DNA of 20,315 nt from Ophiothrix spiculata. Lineage: Eukaryota > Echinodermata > Ophiuroidea > Amphilepidida > Ophiotrichidae. The position numbers and the translations under genes were made by a program. Below the pieces are notes generated by a model. The model had not been told where the DNA came from, searched no databases, and worked only from the letters and a program-made list of their open reading frames with translations. Of this stretch, positions 8,983 through 17,988 are shown in pieces (the first letter of the stretch is position 1; each line of letters starts with the position of its first letter). The stretch lies in the NCBI GenBank assembly GCA_000969725.1, contig JXSR01S043990.1; one strand, given 5' to 3'.

Positions 8983-9562
8983 GATTTTGTAAACTAAGAC
9001 TTTGATGAGATATTTGATAAACCATGTCAACTCAGCAAATGGGATGTCTGTAAAATACTCTATAGAATTTAACAAAAGCAGTACTGAACAAAAGTGAAGT
9101 AATTGGTGTGATGACAACAAATCAACCAACATGTGTCCACAAAAAAGCTGTTTATTCTGTAAATTTTGTCAAATACTATGTGGTGTGCAGCTTGTTAAAA
9201 TAAACATTGTATAAAGTGGAAGTTGTTGTATTGTTTGTTATTTCTGTTGTAAAAGTTAACAGCTGTAAACTAAAGAAAACCATTTTGTTGCATTTTCATT
9301 TTAAAATGAAGTATTGATTATCATTGGAAAATACAAGCATAGCTGAATTAGGCAAAAAAGTGGTTAACTTCTCCCCTGCAGATTTTTCAGAACCAAGTAA
9401 GTAGGTTTGAGTAAACACTTGGCAATCCCAAAATGATAGGCAGGACAGTTGTGTAGGTTAGCAGTTAGAGCTTACTTTCTTTCTTAAATTTGAGAAGTGT
9501 CAGAGCCTAAAAATCTTTCTATACACACCTTTGGAAAGAAAATCTCAAAAGGAATCTCATCA
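8983..9562. other. Intergenic stretch, nothing recognised
   Basis: AT-rich DNA between the 2-kb element and the 3' end of the LINE remnant. The last 60-100 bases may be the untranslated tail of that LINE; a CATCATCATCG microsatellite sits directly at the end of its reading frame. Confidence 0.5.
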
Positions 9563-10462
9563 TCATCGTTCGACTTCCGTCGAGATCCATGACACACATC
9601 TTTGCCAACTCTCTTTATTACACATTGCACTTCCAAGCTCATTGAAGTTCAAGCCAGTATCTCTACATATGTCACCGTCCAGCCCTTATGAGCAGTAAAT
9701 GCCAGAAACTTCATTTTGCGCTACAGGTGATAATACATGTCAAGGTCATAATTAGCCGACATTGATTTTTTGACAGATTCATAATCCTCGTGCTTACTAA
9801 AAAATACCAGCAAAGTTTCATTTCAAGAAAATCATAGGAAATGTGAAAGAAATTGGCATATTCTTAAGACGATCAACAGAAAATATAGGGCATACTATAA
9901 TCTTTGAACGCGTTTATCTCAGTTATACGTTTTATTCCCTGACAACCTTTGACGGACCATAACTTGACTTCTGGAAATCGTGTGAAGTTGATTAAGGTGT
10001 CATTTTAATCCTTAAAGCATGGTCTTTGAAAATAATTAAAAAAGTGAAAATGACAAGAGCTGGCATTTACTGCTGTTTTGGGGTGGACGGTCATTCCGGT
10101 ATAAGGGTACATAAAAGGAACAGCCTCTGTTTGGACATGGCAGTCTCCAAAGAAGAAGGTCCGATATGATTTGGTTCTTGGCTCGAATGGGGAGTATATC
10201 ACCATAAATCCGATGCTTTAGTTGGATGTTGTTTCCAGGACATATTTTGGACCCTCATTAGTAGCCTGGTGTAGGTGCCATCTAAGCGGCCTTGAAGCTC
10301 TTTCTTCATAGTCCATGTTTCTGCGCCAAACATGGATACATGCTTTCAACACAGGCCCTGAAGAATTCAATTTTGGTTGCCCTGGTAATATCAGACTTCC
10401 ACATGACATCAAGCTTGTTACAGGCAATTCATGCTTGTCCCTTTCTTGTCAAGAAAAAGGAA
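9563..10462 (-). pseudogene. RTE-like LINE reverse transcriptase C-terminal remnant, interrupted
   Basis: Read on the minus strand from 10462, the fragments translate as a degenerate C-terminal part of a non-LTR retrotransposon polyprotein. In order: IACNKLDVMWKSDITRATK, FFRACVES, then after a frameshift FGAETWTMKKELQGRLDG and TYTRLLMRVQNMSWKQH, then after another shift YRTFFFGDCHVQTEA. The MITE at 9670-10099 interrupts it, and the remaining end is RDTGLNFNELGSAM followed by a stop at 9563-9565. The order and the motifs ETWT, LDGTYTR.LL and SW match the region after the polymerase domain in RTE-type LINEs, by family knowledge. There is also an in-frame TGA where a Trp codon is expected. It is dead and lacks the endonuclease and catalytic polymerase motifs. 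Confidence 0.82.
9670..10099. mobile_element. TGTGACCGTCC-type MITE, copy A, inside the LINE remnant
   Basis: The left end reads TGTCACCGTCC and then AGCAGTAAATGCCAG; the right end, inverted, reads ATGACCGTCC then AGCAGTAAATGCCAG, so the TIR spans about 45 bp with mismatches. TA precedes the left end and may flank the right end near 10100, but the right terminus is decayed. It aligns along most of its length with the copy at 18471 and is longer by about 70-90 bp near its right side. No ORF. Confidence 0.82.
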
Positions 10463-10796
10463 TCTACAATTTATGAATAAGCTAGAAATCTCCAAAAAAA
10501 TTATTTAAAACAAACTTTGAATAAATTCTACAAACTGGTTGACAATATTTAGATTTCATTTCCAAATTTATTATCAAAACATCTTTCAACATAACAGCTT
10601 TTTATGTTTGAATGATGGCTAATTATTGTAAACATTGGACATTTAATACATGTGATTTGCACATGTCAAAGGGGGATTGAAAAGTTGCGAGCCTGAAGTA
10701 CATGTAGATGCAAGCATTTCAAAGATCAAACATGGTTTCTTTGAACTATGACAATTATTTTGATGGTAATGCTAACAGATAGGATGAATTCTGGAC
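10463..10796. other. Intergenic stretch, nothing recognised
   Basis: AT-rich sequence between the LINE remnant and the TTAA-flanked composite. The only item noted is AGGGGGATTGAAAAGTT at about 10669-10686, which recurs elsewhere nearby. Confidence 0.45.
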
Positions 10797-10984
10797 TTAA
10801 AGGGACTGGCCTAGATTCTCCCCTCTAATTTTTTACCTACATATTTTTCACATTAATCGATAGAACATGCTTAATATAACCTACAAGTAGTTTTCCTTGA
10901 TTTTGAGGAATATTGGAGAAAATTGCAAAATTTTCTTTACCTACTTTAATTTTTTACGCCAGTGCTAAAAAGTAGTGTGAAAAC

Positions 10985-11260
10985 AGTGTTTCTACAATCT
11001 TCTGCAAAAGTGTTGGGACACTTAGGGATATTAAGCACTCTCCCCGCTCCCCTTAATCAATGTTGAGTATTTAGACACATGTGTGCACAACATTGATTCA
11101 GGAGGGGCGGGAGGAGGGGGATTGAAAAAGTTGTGTAAACGGTAAAAATTGAAGTTTTCTATAAGATCGCAGAAGCAATTTTACATAAATGACCAACCTT
11201 TTTATTGTCATTGTGTGCATAGCATTAGTGTCCCAGCGAGTTTTGCAGAAGATTGTAGTT
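10985..11260. mobile_element. Palindromic MITE inside the TTAA composite
   Basis: CTACAATCTTCTGCAAAA and GGGACAC near the left end are matched in inverted order near the right end (GTGTCCCAGC, TTTTGCAGAAGATTGTAG). TGAAAAC repeats directly at 10978-10984 and 11261-11267, a possible 7-bp duplication. The centre contains a second hairpin: AATCAATGTTG against CAACATTGATT, enclosed by CCCGCTCCCCTT against AGGAGGGGCGGG (about 11043-11113). No coding content. Confidence 0.6.
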
Positions 11261-11271
11261 TGAAAACTTAA

Positions 11272-12159
11272 GGTGGTTCTAACGGCTACGGTGTCCTGCA
11301 CAGAATTTGTTCAAAATTTCCCAGAATGTGCAGAATGGTGAAAAAGACTTGTATTCTAAATTTTGATTTTTTTCCCATCGTAGCGTTTTTGAGTTATATG
11401 CTATTTTTAATTTTCAAATTTCCCATAGACTTTGTACACTGTAAATTTGGCCACCATGAAAATTTCACAAAATTTGACAAATTTCTGAAAATAATACTAT
11501 TTACAAAAGAATTTATTTCTGTGGCAGCATTTCACAAATGAAACTACTTTTTTTTCTTTGCATTGCAAACTGATCACAGATTGTCATAAATTTTGTTTTG
11601 AAAAAAATCCCATCATCATTTCCAAAGAGAGACTTCTAATGTTTCTACTTCCCATATATTATTGTGTTAATTTCTAGAAACACTGAATAGTCAGATTTTT
11701 CAGAATTTTCATTCATACTTCCCATGCTTCAATTTTAACAAACAAGGTGTCAAATGGAAGCTTATCAAATTTGTAACAATCTCTCATTGGCTTTTAAAAT
11801 GTGTTTCTAGAAAATTTTATAGGTGTTTGAAAATATGCCTAAATTTAGGAACTAAAAAATCATTTTTCTTGATAAAAAAAACCCCACTTTATTGCAAAAA
11901 GCCCACAAGAGAATTTAGCTATTTTAATCCTTCACCAGCCCCTAAAACTTGAATGTCATAGCACAGTCCCTCTTGACATGAAAATTCAAAAAACTCTTGA
12001 TTTTTTAAGGAATTTTCAAAAAATAAAGAAAAACATAAGAAATCCGCCGAATATTATAAAACTTAATATATGTTACCTTTGAAGGGTTTTCTTTAAATGG
12101 AAACAGGTTTTGGTTCCAATTCCATTTTCTGACATGTGTAAATAGCCGTTAGAGCTACC
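11272..12159. mobile_element. Nested TTAA element, GGTRGYTCTAACGGCTA ends
   Basis: TTAA flanks at 11268-11271 and 12160-12163. Left TIR is GGTGGTTCTAACGGCTA; the right one read inward is GGTAGCTCTAACGGCTA, 15 of 17 identical. The 888-bp interior is AT-rich, with a 71-residue frame at 11326-11541 that shows no transposase motif. TTAA targets are used by both piggyBac and Kolobok; the TIR lacks the CCC start usual in piggyBac. It is a separate family from the host element, since the TIRs differ. Confidence 0.8.
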
Positions 12160-12490
12160 TTAAAAAGATCATGTTTCTACACCTGTGATGGCCAATCAAA
12201 TTATTTTTGATGAAATTGTTTCTCTTTTAATATGTATTAAATTATAGCCAGGAGCTTTGTTTGATCGTTTATCTGGTAAATCCATCTGAGGTACAAATTT
12301 AGGATTTAGGAAACACAGGATAGTCACACTACCATCAAAGAATGATATATTGCAAATTAATTCTCTCTCAATTTGAGCCATTCATGTGTAAATTTTTGCA
12401 CTTTGGGGGATTTTACTATACCTTTAAGCTTTATTTAGAGCATTTCCACAAATTTTTAATTCTAGGTGGAATATAGGCTAGTCCCTTTAA

Positions 12491-13438
12491 ATAGGAAGAT
12501 ATGATATCTGAGCTTCATTTTCAGCAGAGGGAATTCCACAAAACGATAAATATGCATATTTGGACATTTGAATTTGCATTGATGAGTCAATCAAACAGGC
12601 AACGTACTCTTGACACTCCCGAATTAACCAGTGACCATTTTGTCTTTCTATAGGCAATCCATAAGGGAAATAATCAATTAGAGATGAGTGATTGCTTGGG
12701 CCCCCTGCGCCAGTAAAGAAAAGCATTTTTTGTCCCATCTTCATATTGAAATTGGCCGTGAAGCCAATCAAGAATTGTAATGAACAATTATTTGAACAAC
12801 TGCTTAAGAATTACGTTGTTATAATAATTTGCAGATAAAAACATGCAATACGTTCATTTGATTAACATACTGTATTCATTATGCTTTTATTGTTTATCTC
12901 CTATCTTAGATTTAGAACTTTTCAATCCCCTCGTTATTATGCAATGTACAATAAACTCATAAGAAAGACAAAGACAAGACTTGGGCTGTTTTAAATTGGT
13001 TTTGATAAGGATGCCTACCTGTATTGCCTGGTTTTGAATATTAAACTAATTAATCTTGAGGTCATTATTTTATGTTGGGATAATAACCCTGGAATCTGAC
13101 CAAGGCATACACACAGTATGGTTCCTTCATGCAATTGGCATGAATACCATAGCATACATTAAGGGCTTAGTGTCACAAGGATGAATCTGCATTTCTCCAA
13201 ATGCCGGGTCCAAATGTTAAAATGAGAGATTTTAAGGAACACAAGGCTATAGGCAAGTAGATTTGTAATCATTGCAACTCCATAATAACAGTTGGTATTT
13301 AATCTTCCACCTTGGAATCTGCCATCAAATTATGCGGTCTCAAAATTGGTAAAAATTCAGATAAAGACCTTGTGGCAATAAGCCTCATTTTGAGCCAACC
13401 TACTTTTTTGAAAAATTCAAGAAAATTGCATTTTCCCT
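12491..13438. other. Intergenic stretch with one unexplained ORF
   Basis: No gene is supported. A 94-residue minus-strand frame occupies 12487-12771 and is unusually rich in ordinary-looking residues (LIDYFPYGLPIERQNGHW), but no splice signals, homology or neighbours support it, and its stop codon comes from the TTAA target of the adjacent element. An inverted match to AGGGGATTGAAAAGTT lies at about 12914-12930. The remainder is AT-rich. Confidence 0.45.
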
Positions 13439-13836
13439 AAGGAATTTTTATAGGGGAATCGAGATACGCCGCCATCTTGTGTTGCTCATAGAGCAGAGTT
13501 ATTGTACCTCCGGATATATTCGGAATTTGGCCCGATATCCAGGCAGATCACTTAAATCTTCACTTGACACATATACAGCATGTGTAATTTGTTCCATGTG
13601 CAAACCGTGTCTGCATTTCAAGTAACGTGTACTGCGACTTGCTCTGATCAAAGTATGCCCAGCAAATCTGTATCGAAGATGCTTGAAGTGTGATACGCAG
13701 AGGCGTAAAATGCCGGCGGTACAATAACTCACCCTCCATGAGCTATAATCCAAGATGGCTGCTTTCCCATAAGATTTACACAGCAGTCATATCAAAATGG
13801 CGGCGAACCTGATTCCCCTATAGATAAAAATTCCTT
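13439..13836. mobile_element. TIR element with three YY1-like motifs
   Basis: The left end AAGGAATTTTTATAGGGG with AATC, and GCCGCCAT, is matched in inverted form at 13793-13836 (with a 3-base insertion). A second inverted pair lies inside: AGTTATTGTACCTCCGG (13497-13513) and CCGGCGGTACAATAACT (13713-13729). GCCGCCATCTT (13468-13478), AAGATGGCTGC (13752-13762) and AAAATGGCGGC (13794-13804) resemble the YY1 core AAnATGGCGGC. No clear target duplication was resolved; TA is possible. An 84-residue minus-strand frame inside is not recognised. Confidence 0.7.
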
Positions 13837-14830
13837 GATTTTCCCACTGTTTTGCACTAAGCGTGATACGCAAGATATCCTGAAGTCGAGACATATTCAA
13901 GACAAAATCCTGATTTTAGGATAAATCCTTACAAGTGGCATCTCAGCTATTGGTCAGGTACTTCTTTGTTGCTACTCCCTTTCTGATTGATCTAATGTAA
14001 GCCTTGGTGACCTGTCTACTTTGTTTACTTGTGGTGCACCAGAACCAAAATAATTACTGTAAATTTTGGTCAATTGAGCCAGTTGCTCATCCGCTGCAAA
14101 GCTATTCCTTAATTGTCAAGCAGAACATATTGACATCACTATATTGACATGTTTATTTTTAAATTTTCAACTTTTTACCATACAATTTACAAAGGGATGC
14201 AACTTTTTCACAAAATTTCCTGATTTCAGGAGACTGTCAAGAATTATTTGAATACTTACGATATTCATTATTCATGTAAAAAATAATAAGAAATTGCACT
14301 TCTGAATGGAATTTTAGTAATTTCAGGAAATTTTGATTTCCATAAGTTACATCCATGTTCCAAAATTTACAGCCTTGATATAAAAAGTATTTTCATAAAT
14401 ATGGCAAAGCACCAATCTACAAAATGTGCATGTCTATCATCATTTCCAATTCAATTTGTGCATAGAACTAAAGTGGCTAAATAAAATACTCCACAGAATA
14501 CTACAATAATGTATGATAATTTAAAGGAGAAAATATATTGCAAATAAGTTAGTAATATTTCAAATGATACAGTACAAAAATATTTATACAATACTCTGTA
14601 ACATTTAATAAATACAATGGACTTGAAATACATTCAATTGAGAAAATCAAATACTACACCAGGTGGCCCGATTGAAAATGCATATATTACTATTATAGCC
14701 TTATACATGTATTTATGTTTATTTTTAGTACTTCAGTTAAATGTCAACAAAACAATCCCAGATCTATATTCAAACCTAACACTTTTGATTACAGCTCCTT
14801 GGAAATCTGCAAGTCAAAAATGGCTGATTT
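13837..14830. other. Intergenic stretch, nothing recognised
   Basis: AT-rich non-coding DNA. The ORFs here are short and low-complexity. CAAAATCCTGATTTTAGG at about 13905 resembles the 23-bp tandem unit at 19929, but no array is present. Confidence 0.5.
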
Positions 14831-14906
14831 TCACCGGGATTCGAACCCACAACCTCCCGCTTCCCGATCCAATTATCACTATGTCAAGTCACTGAGCAAG
14901 CGCTGT
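14831..14906 (-). repeat. tRNA-like head of a SINE or tRNA pseudogene
   Basis: On the minus strand, TTGCTCAGTGA (14899-14889) resembles a polymerase III A box and GGTTCGAATCC (14847-14837) is a perfect B box, 41 bases apart as in tRNA genes. The T arm GTGGG-TTCGAAT-CCCGG keeps most stem pairs. The acceptor and anticodon stems do not fold properly, so it is not a working tRNA. tRNA-derived SINEs have this structure; the body and tail limits (perhaps 14780-14945) are not fixed because no second copy is in the window. Confidence 0.72.
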
Positions 14907-14945
14907 TATGGCACTGATTTTGTGATCATAGCTATCTCGGGTCTA

Positions 14946-15627
14946 TGACGCATTTGGACTTGGGCGAATTTCTTAACTTTGCTTAACTTTATGGAATTGG
15001 ATGCCATTTTGGTGGCAGCGGTGGGATTTTTTAAATTTTTTGACCTATTTTTGGCATTTAAAAAAAAACAAAGATAAAAATCAAAAGTTTGAGAAAACCC
15101 TTCCTAGACATTTGTCTCTAGATTCCAAAAAGCAAAAAAGTTCAAAATGTCACCAATGAAAATTTTTGATAGGCTTTCCAGAAATTTTTGGGGCAAAAAT
15201 ATGTTTTTTTGGCATTTTTTGCCAAAATTGCCATTTTTGGTCAAAAACTGATATCATCATCATGTTCAGGGTAAACACCCGCTTCTAAAAAGTATACTTT
15301 TGTATACTTTATGCAATTAGTTTGAGAGTTAGAGTACAAAAAACGGTTTATGCCATTTGAAGGTCTACCCCAACCTTAATACTCTTTGATGTTTACTTGT
15401 GTTAATACGAGTACATGGCACTTCAAATATTAGATACACAAAGCCATCTTAAAATACAATACTACTCGACACATTCTCAAACTTGTTCTCATCAACAACT
15501 GGGAATACAATTTTGAATGTTAGTTTAAAGTAAATATAGAAATAACATTGTTTATTAAAAAAGAAATAATTTACACTAGCTACATGTAAAACATAAAAAT
15601 CTAAGCATAAAAATGAATAAAATTAAA
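14946..15627. other. AT-rich stretch, no gene
   Basis: Mostly T- and A-rich, with a local cluster of self-complementary words at about 15200-15245 (TTTGGCATTTTTTGCCAAAA, then GCCATTTTTGG). No element termini or exons were identified. Confidence 0.5.
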
Positions 15628-16366
15628 AACAAGATGGTTCGCGAAACCAGTAGTCTCGCCTGCGTATCGACCACCTACTTAATTATCATTCAGTTGTGGG
15701 GTGGAGTAGGATAGGGTAGGAGTGACGTTGGGTAAAGTACTTTCTATGGTATAAGTTTAATCCATGTGGGGTCAGGTGTTCATGAGCTATGACCTTGACC
15801 TCAAAATGACCTCTGATGACCTCAGGTCAACTTTTTGAAAAATTTTGGAAATTTGACCTCAGATGACCTTTTGACCTTGACTGACCTTGACCTAGGGTCA
15901 AGTACTTTCTATGGTCTAAGTTTAATCCAAGTGGGGTCAGGGGTTAATGAGTAATGAGCTTGACCTCCAGATGACCTCAGGTCAACTTTTTGAACAATTT
16001 CCAAAATTTGACCTCAAATGACCTTTTGGCCTTGAATGACCTTCACCGCACCCCCAAAAAGGCGCGTCGCGTGTGCTAATCCCGAACCCCTTCATGTCAC
16101 CAAGTTTCATTACCATAGCCCTTACGGTTTAGGAGATATACTTAAAATTAAAAATTACGCATAAATTATGCAAATTAGGTACTTTATATGCATAGTTTGC
16201 GTTCAAATTGTACGCAGCGCCAGTTCAGCTTCAACCCTTCCCACTCACCAAATATCATCTATATAGGGCATACGGTTTCCGAGATTTGCTCCGGACAAGA
16301 AATGCGGATGGCGGACAGTTTTAAGGAATGGTATATCTCTTATACTGAAAAATTTTCAGGCGAGAC
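15628..16366. repeat. Interspersed repeat with tandem TGACCT-rich core
   Basis: The unit starts AACAAGATGGTTCGCGAAAC and its relative begins identically, with a few changes, at 20175. GTCTCGCCTG (15653-15662) is exactly complementary to CAGGCGAGAC (16357-16366), suggesting inverted termini. The interior contains two 165-bp-spaced units (15736 and 15901) rich in TGACCT, and then two looser analogues with the pattern TCACCAA-TTTCAT-...-TACGGTTT-GAGAT (about 16090-16140 and 16240-16290). The class (SINE, Helitron-like or other) is not known. A frame at 16188-16433 lies mostly within it. Confidence 0.65.
15736..16044. repeat. Tandem units of 165 bp with nuclear-receptor-like half-sites
   Basis: Unit 1 (15736-15900) and unit 2 (15901-16044) both start AGTACTTTCTATGGT and proceed through TAAGTTTAATCCA and GTGGGGTCAGG. 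Each carries many TGACCT hexamers, the complement of AGGTCA. Each unit also has the exact everted pair TGACCTCAGGTCA (15817-15829 and 15972-15984). Similarity between the units is about 85 percent by eye. Confidence 0.75.
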
Positions 16367-16415
16367 AAAAATCATATGTGCAGTATCATTTTTTTTTATG
16401 ATCAGAAAAGGCAGT

Positions 16416-16439
16416 AAAGGCCTACATTTGTAGGCCTTT
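16416..16439. repeat. Perfect short hairpin
   Basis: AAAGGCCTAC and GTAGGCCTTT form a 10-bp perfect stem around ATTT. It lies between the TGACCT repeat and the hAT-like element and may be part of an unlisted repeat. In this eukaryotic setting I do not read it as an intrinsic terminator. Confidence 0.7.
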
Positions 16440-16496
16440 TCCTGCAAAACACTTTATGCAGAAAAGGGCACTTATAACAGGTTGCAACGTCAGAGG

Positions 16497-17490
16497 CAGG
16501 GCTTCGAAATCCACGGGAGCGCCGCTCCCAGAAAAAAATCACGGCCGGCAGAAAAAAAAATGACGCAGTCAAAAAAAAAAATGAAGAACAAAATTTGAAA
16601 TTTCTTCGAAAAAAAAAAATATTTTCTGATTTCTACAAGATCACATCAAAAATAATATGTGTTTAAATGTTACCATGGTTACTTAACAGAGCAGTGTAAC
16701 AATATCAATACCAGTAGTTTATTATTGTTGTGTCTGTCCTACCCTGTGTGGAGCAATTTCTAGCAGAACAGTTGATGTTGATGTCATAAATAATAAAACG
16801 GGATGTGTTATCAATTTTAGCGTAAAAATTAAAGTCAAGTTAATATTTTTCCATTCAATCCTTTAATAATTAAATTCATGAACTACAATTTGTATTTTTT
16901 TCTGCTAAAATGTTATAAAATAAAAAAAAATGTGAATTGTTTGTCGAGCTGTTACTAGACTTGCAAACCCAACGTGCTGATTGTGTGATCAAACCTGAAC
17001 CTAGTCTCTGTTCCATGCTGCTGAAGTTGAACTCAATAAGTTATCAATTTATCTGTTGCTAGAACGGATGAAATACATAAATTTTGAAATTCATTAGTTA
17101 CCCATATCTATATGTTTTCATCTATTGGTTAATATCACTGTTTGGTTCACAGGTTAAAAAGTTTTGCAAGACTTTTACTTTTGACCTAAAAAGCTATCAT
17201 TTATGTTGTTTCTTTAGGTAACAGTTATTTTGTACTCAGAATTTCTAAAATGTTTTTCAACATGCTATACAAAATTGAAAGAAATGGGGTCCCAGGATGC
17301 TGATTTTTGCCCTCAAGTATACTTAAAACCCAAGAGCTTCCGGGGGCTCCGCCCCCTGGACCCCACCCACTAGGGCTTAGCGACAAGTCGCTCGCAATCG
17401 CAGCAAGCCGCTCGAACAGTTAATTTCTTGCAGAAAATATTTCAGAATTACTTTATGCTCCCAGAGAGCCAAAATTATTTCGATGCCCTG
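16497..17490. mobile_element. Non-autonomous hAT element with exact 8-bp TSD
   Basis: GTCAGAGG is duplicated exactly at 16489-16496 and 17491-17498. TIRs are CAGGGCTTCGAAAT and CAGGGCATCGAAAT (13 of 14), and the CAGGG start with 8-bp TSD is characteristic of hAT elements. GGGAGC-type motifs lie just inside each end. The 994-bp interior is AT-rich in the middle, has a GC-rich module at 17338-17412 (GGGGGCTCCGCCCCC, then TAGGGCTTAGCGAC-type words), and encodes no transposase. Confidence 0.9.
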
Positions 17491-17498
17491 GTCAGAGG

Positions 17499-17924
17499 GC
17501 TACAGCAAAGTTTTATTACAGTCAACTAAAACCTAAAATATATGTATAAGAGAACATGTCAACCAGTGCTGAAAATACATCATTCATTTTATACCATGCT
17601 TGCAATAATTGTTGAATTACACTATAAATATTAAAGCCCAATATACAAGGATCTGGTACCAGTATCCCTGGGTAATGCAGAACTTAAGTTACTGGCCTAC
17701 AATGAGCACAAAGTTACTTCTGACAAACTATGTCTTGCTGACTTTGATTTTGAAGTTGACACCCCTTTACCTATCATACTGGTTGGTTTCTTTATGTTAA
17801 AAATGTATATTCTTCTGACACATACATGTTTAAATTCAACATGAAATAACAAAATATTATGGAAGTCTCCAAAAGGACTTGAATTAAATCTAATAATGTT
17901 GAAGTCCAATACTATCATAACATT
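17499..17924. other. Intergenic stretch, nothing recognised
   Basis: AT-rich DNA between the hAT element and the TMEM43 poly(A) signal. Overlapping short ORFs on both strands have no recognisable motif. Confidence 0.5.
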
Positions 17925-17930
17925 TTTATT
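17925..17930 (-). promoter_or_regulatory. Poly(A) signal of TMEM43
   Basis: TTTATT on the plus strand is AATAAA on the minus strand, about 59 bases after the TMEM43 stop codon. It would give a very short 3' UTR. No stronger candidate lies closer. Confidence 0.55.
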
Positions 17931-17988
17931 TTAAATTATCATTAAAAAAATATGTTAAGGCAAACTATACATCCTAATCATACCTACA

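Larger units (their letters stand above)
10801..12486. mobile_element. T2/Kolobok-like TTAA element hosting two insertions
   Basis: TTAA is found at 10797-10800 and 12487-12490. The ends are inverted copies: AGGGACTGGCCTAGATTC at left, AGGGACTAGCCTATATTC at right. Together with the target this reads TTAAAGGGA, which fits the TTAAAGGRR signature described for T2 elements, now placed in the Kolobok superfamily. Of the 1,686 bp, about 1,170 bp belong to two apparent insertions (10985-11260 and 11272-12159), leaving a non-autonomous element of roughly 500 bp. No transposase was seen. Confidence 0.82.

Noticed and set aside
12487-12771. 94-residue minus-strand frame as a host gene
   Set aside because: No recognised domain or splice sites, and the stop codon is provided by a transposon target site. 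Kept only as a note.
13499-13753. 84-residue minus-strand frame
   Set aside because: It lies between the inverted repeats of a TIR element and shows no transposase motif.
14831-14906. Functional tRNA gene
   Set aside because: A and B boxes are present, but acceptor and anticodon stems do not pair.
14617-14948. Two overlapping plus-strand frames of 77-92 residues
   Set aside because: They read through the antisense strand of the tRNA-like SINE (GIRTHNLPLP / DSNPQPPASRS are the usual translations of a B box complement).
16188-16433. 81-residue frame as a gene
   Set aside because: It falls mainly in the TGACCT-rich interspersed repeat and has no domain.
16416-16439. Intrinsic transcription terminator
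   Set aside because: The setting is eukaryotic, and no gene ends here; the hairpin is better seen as repeat structure.
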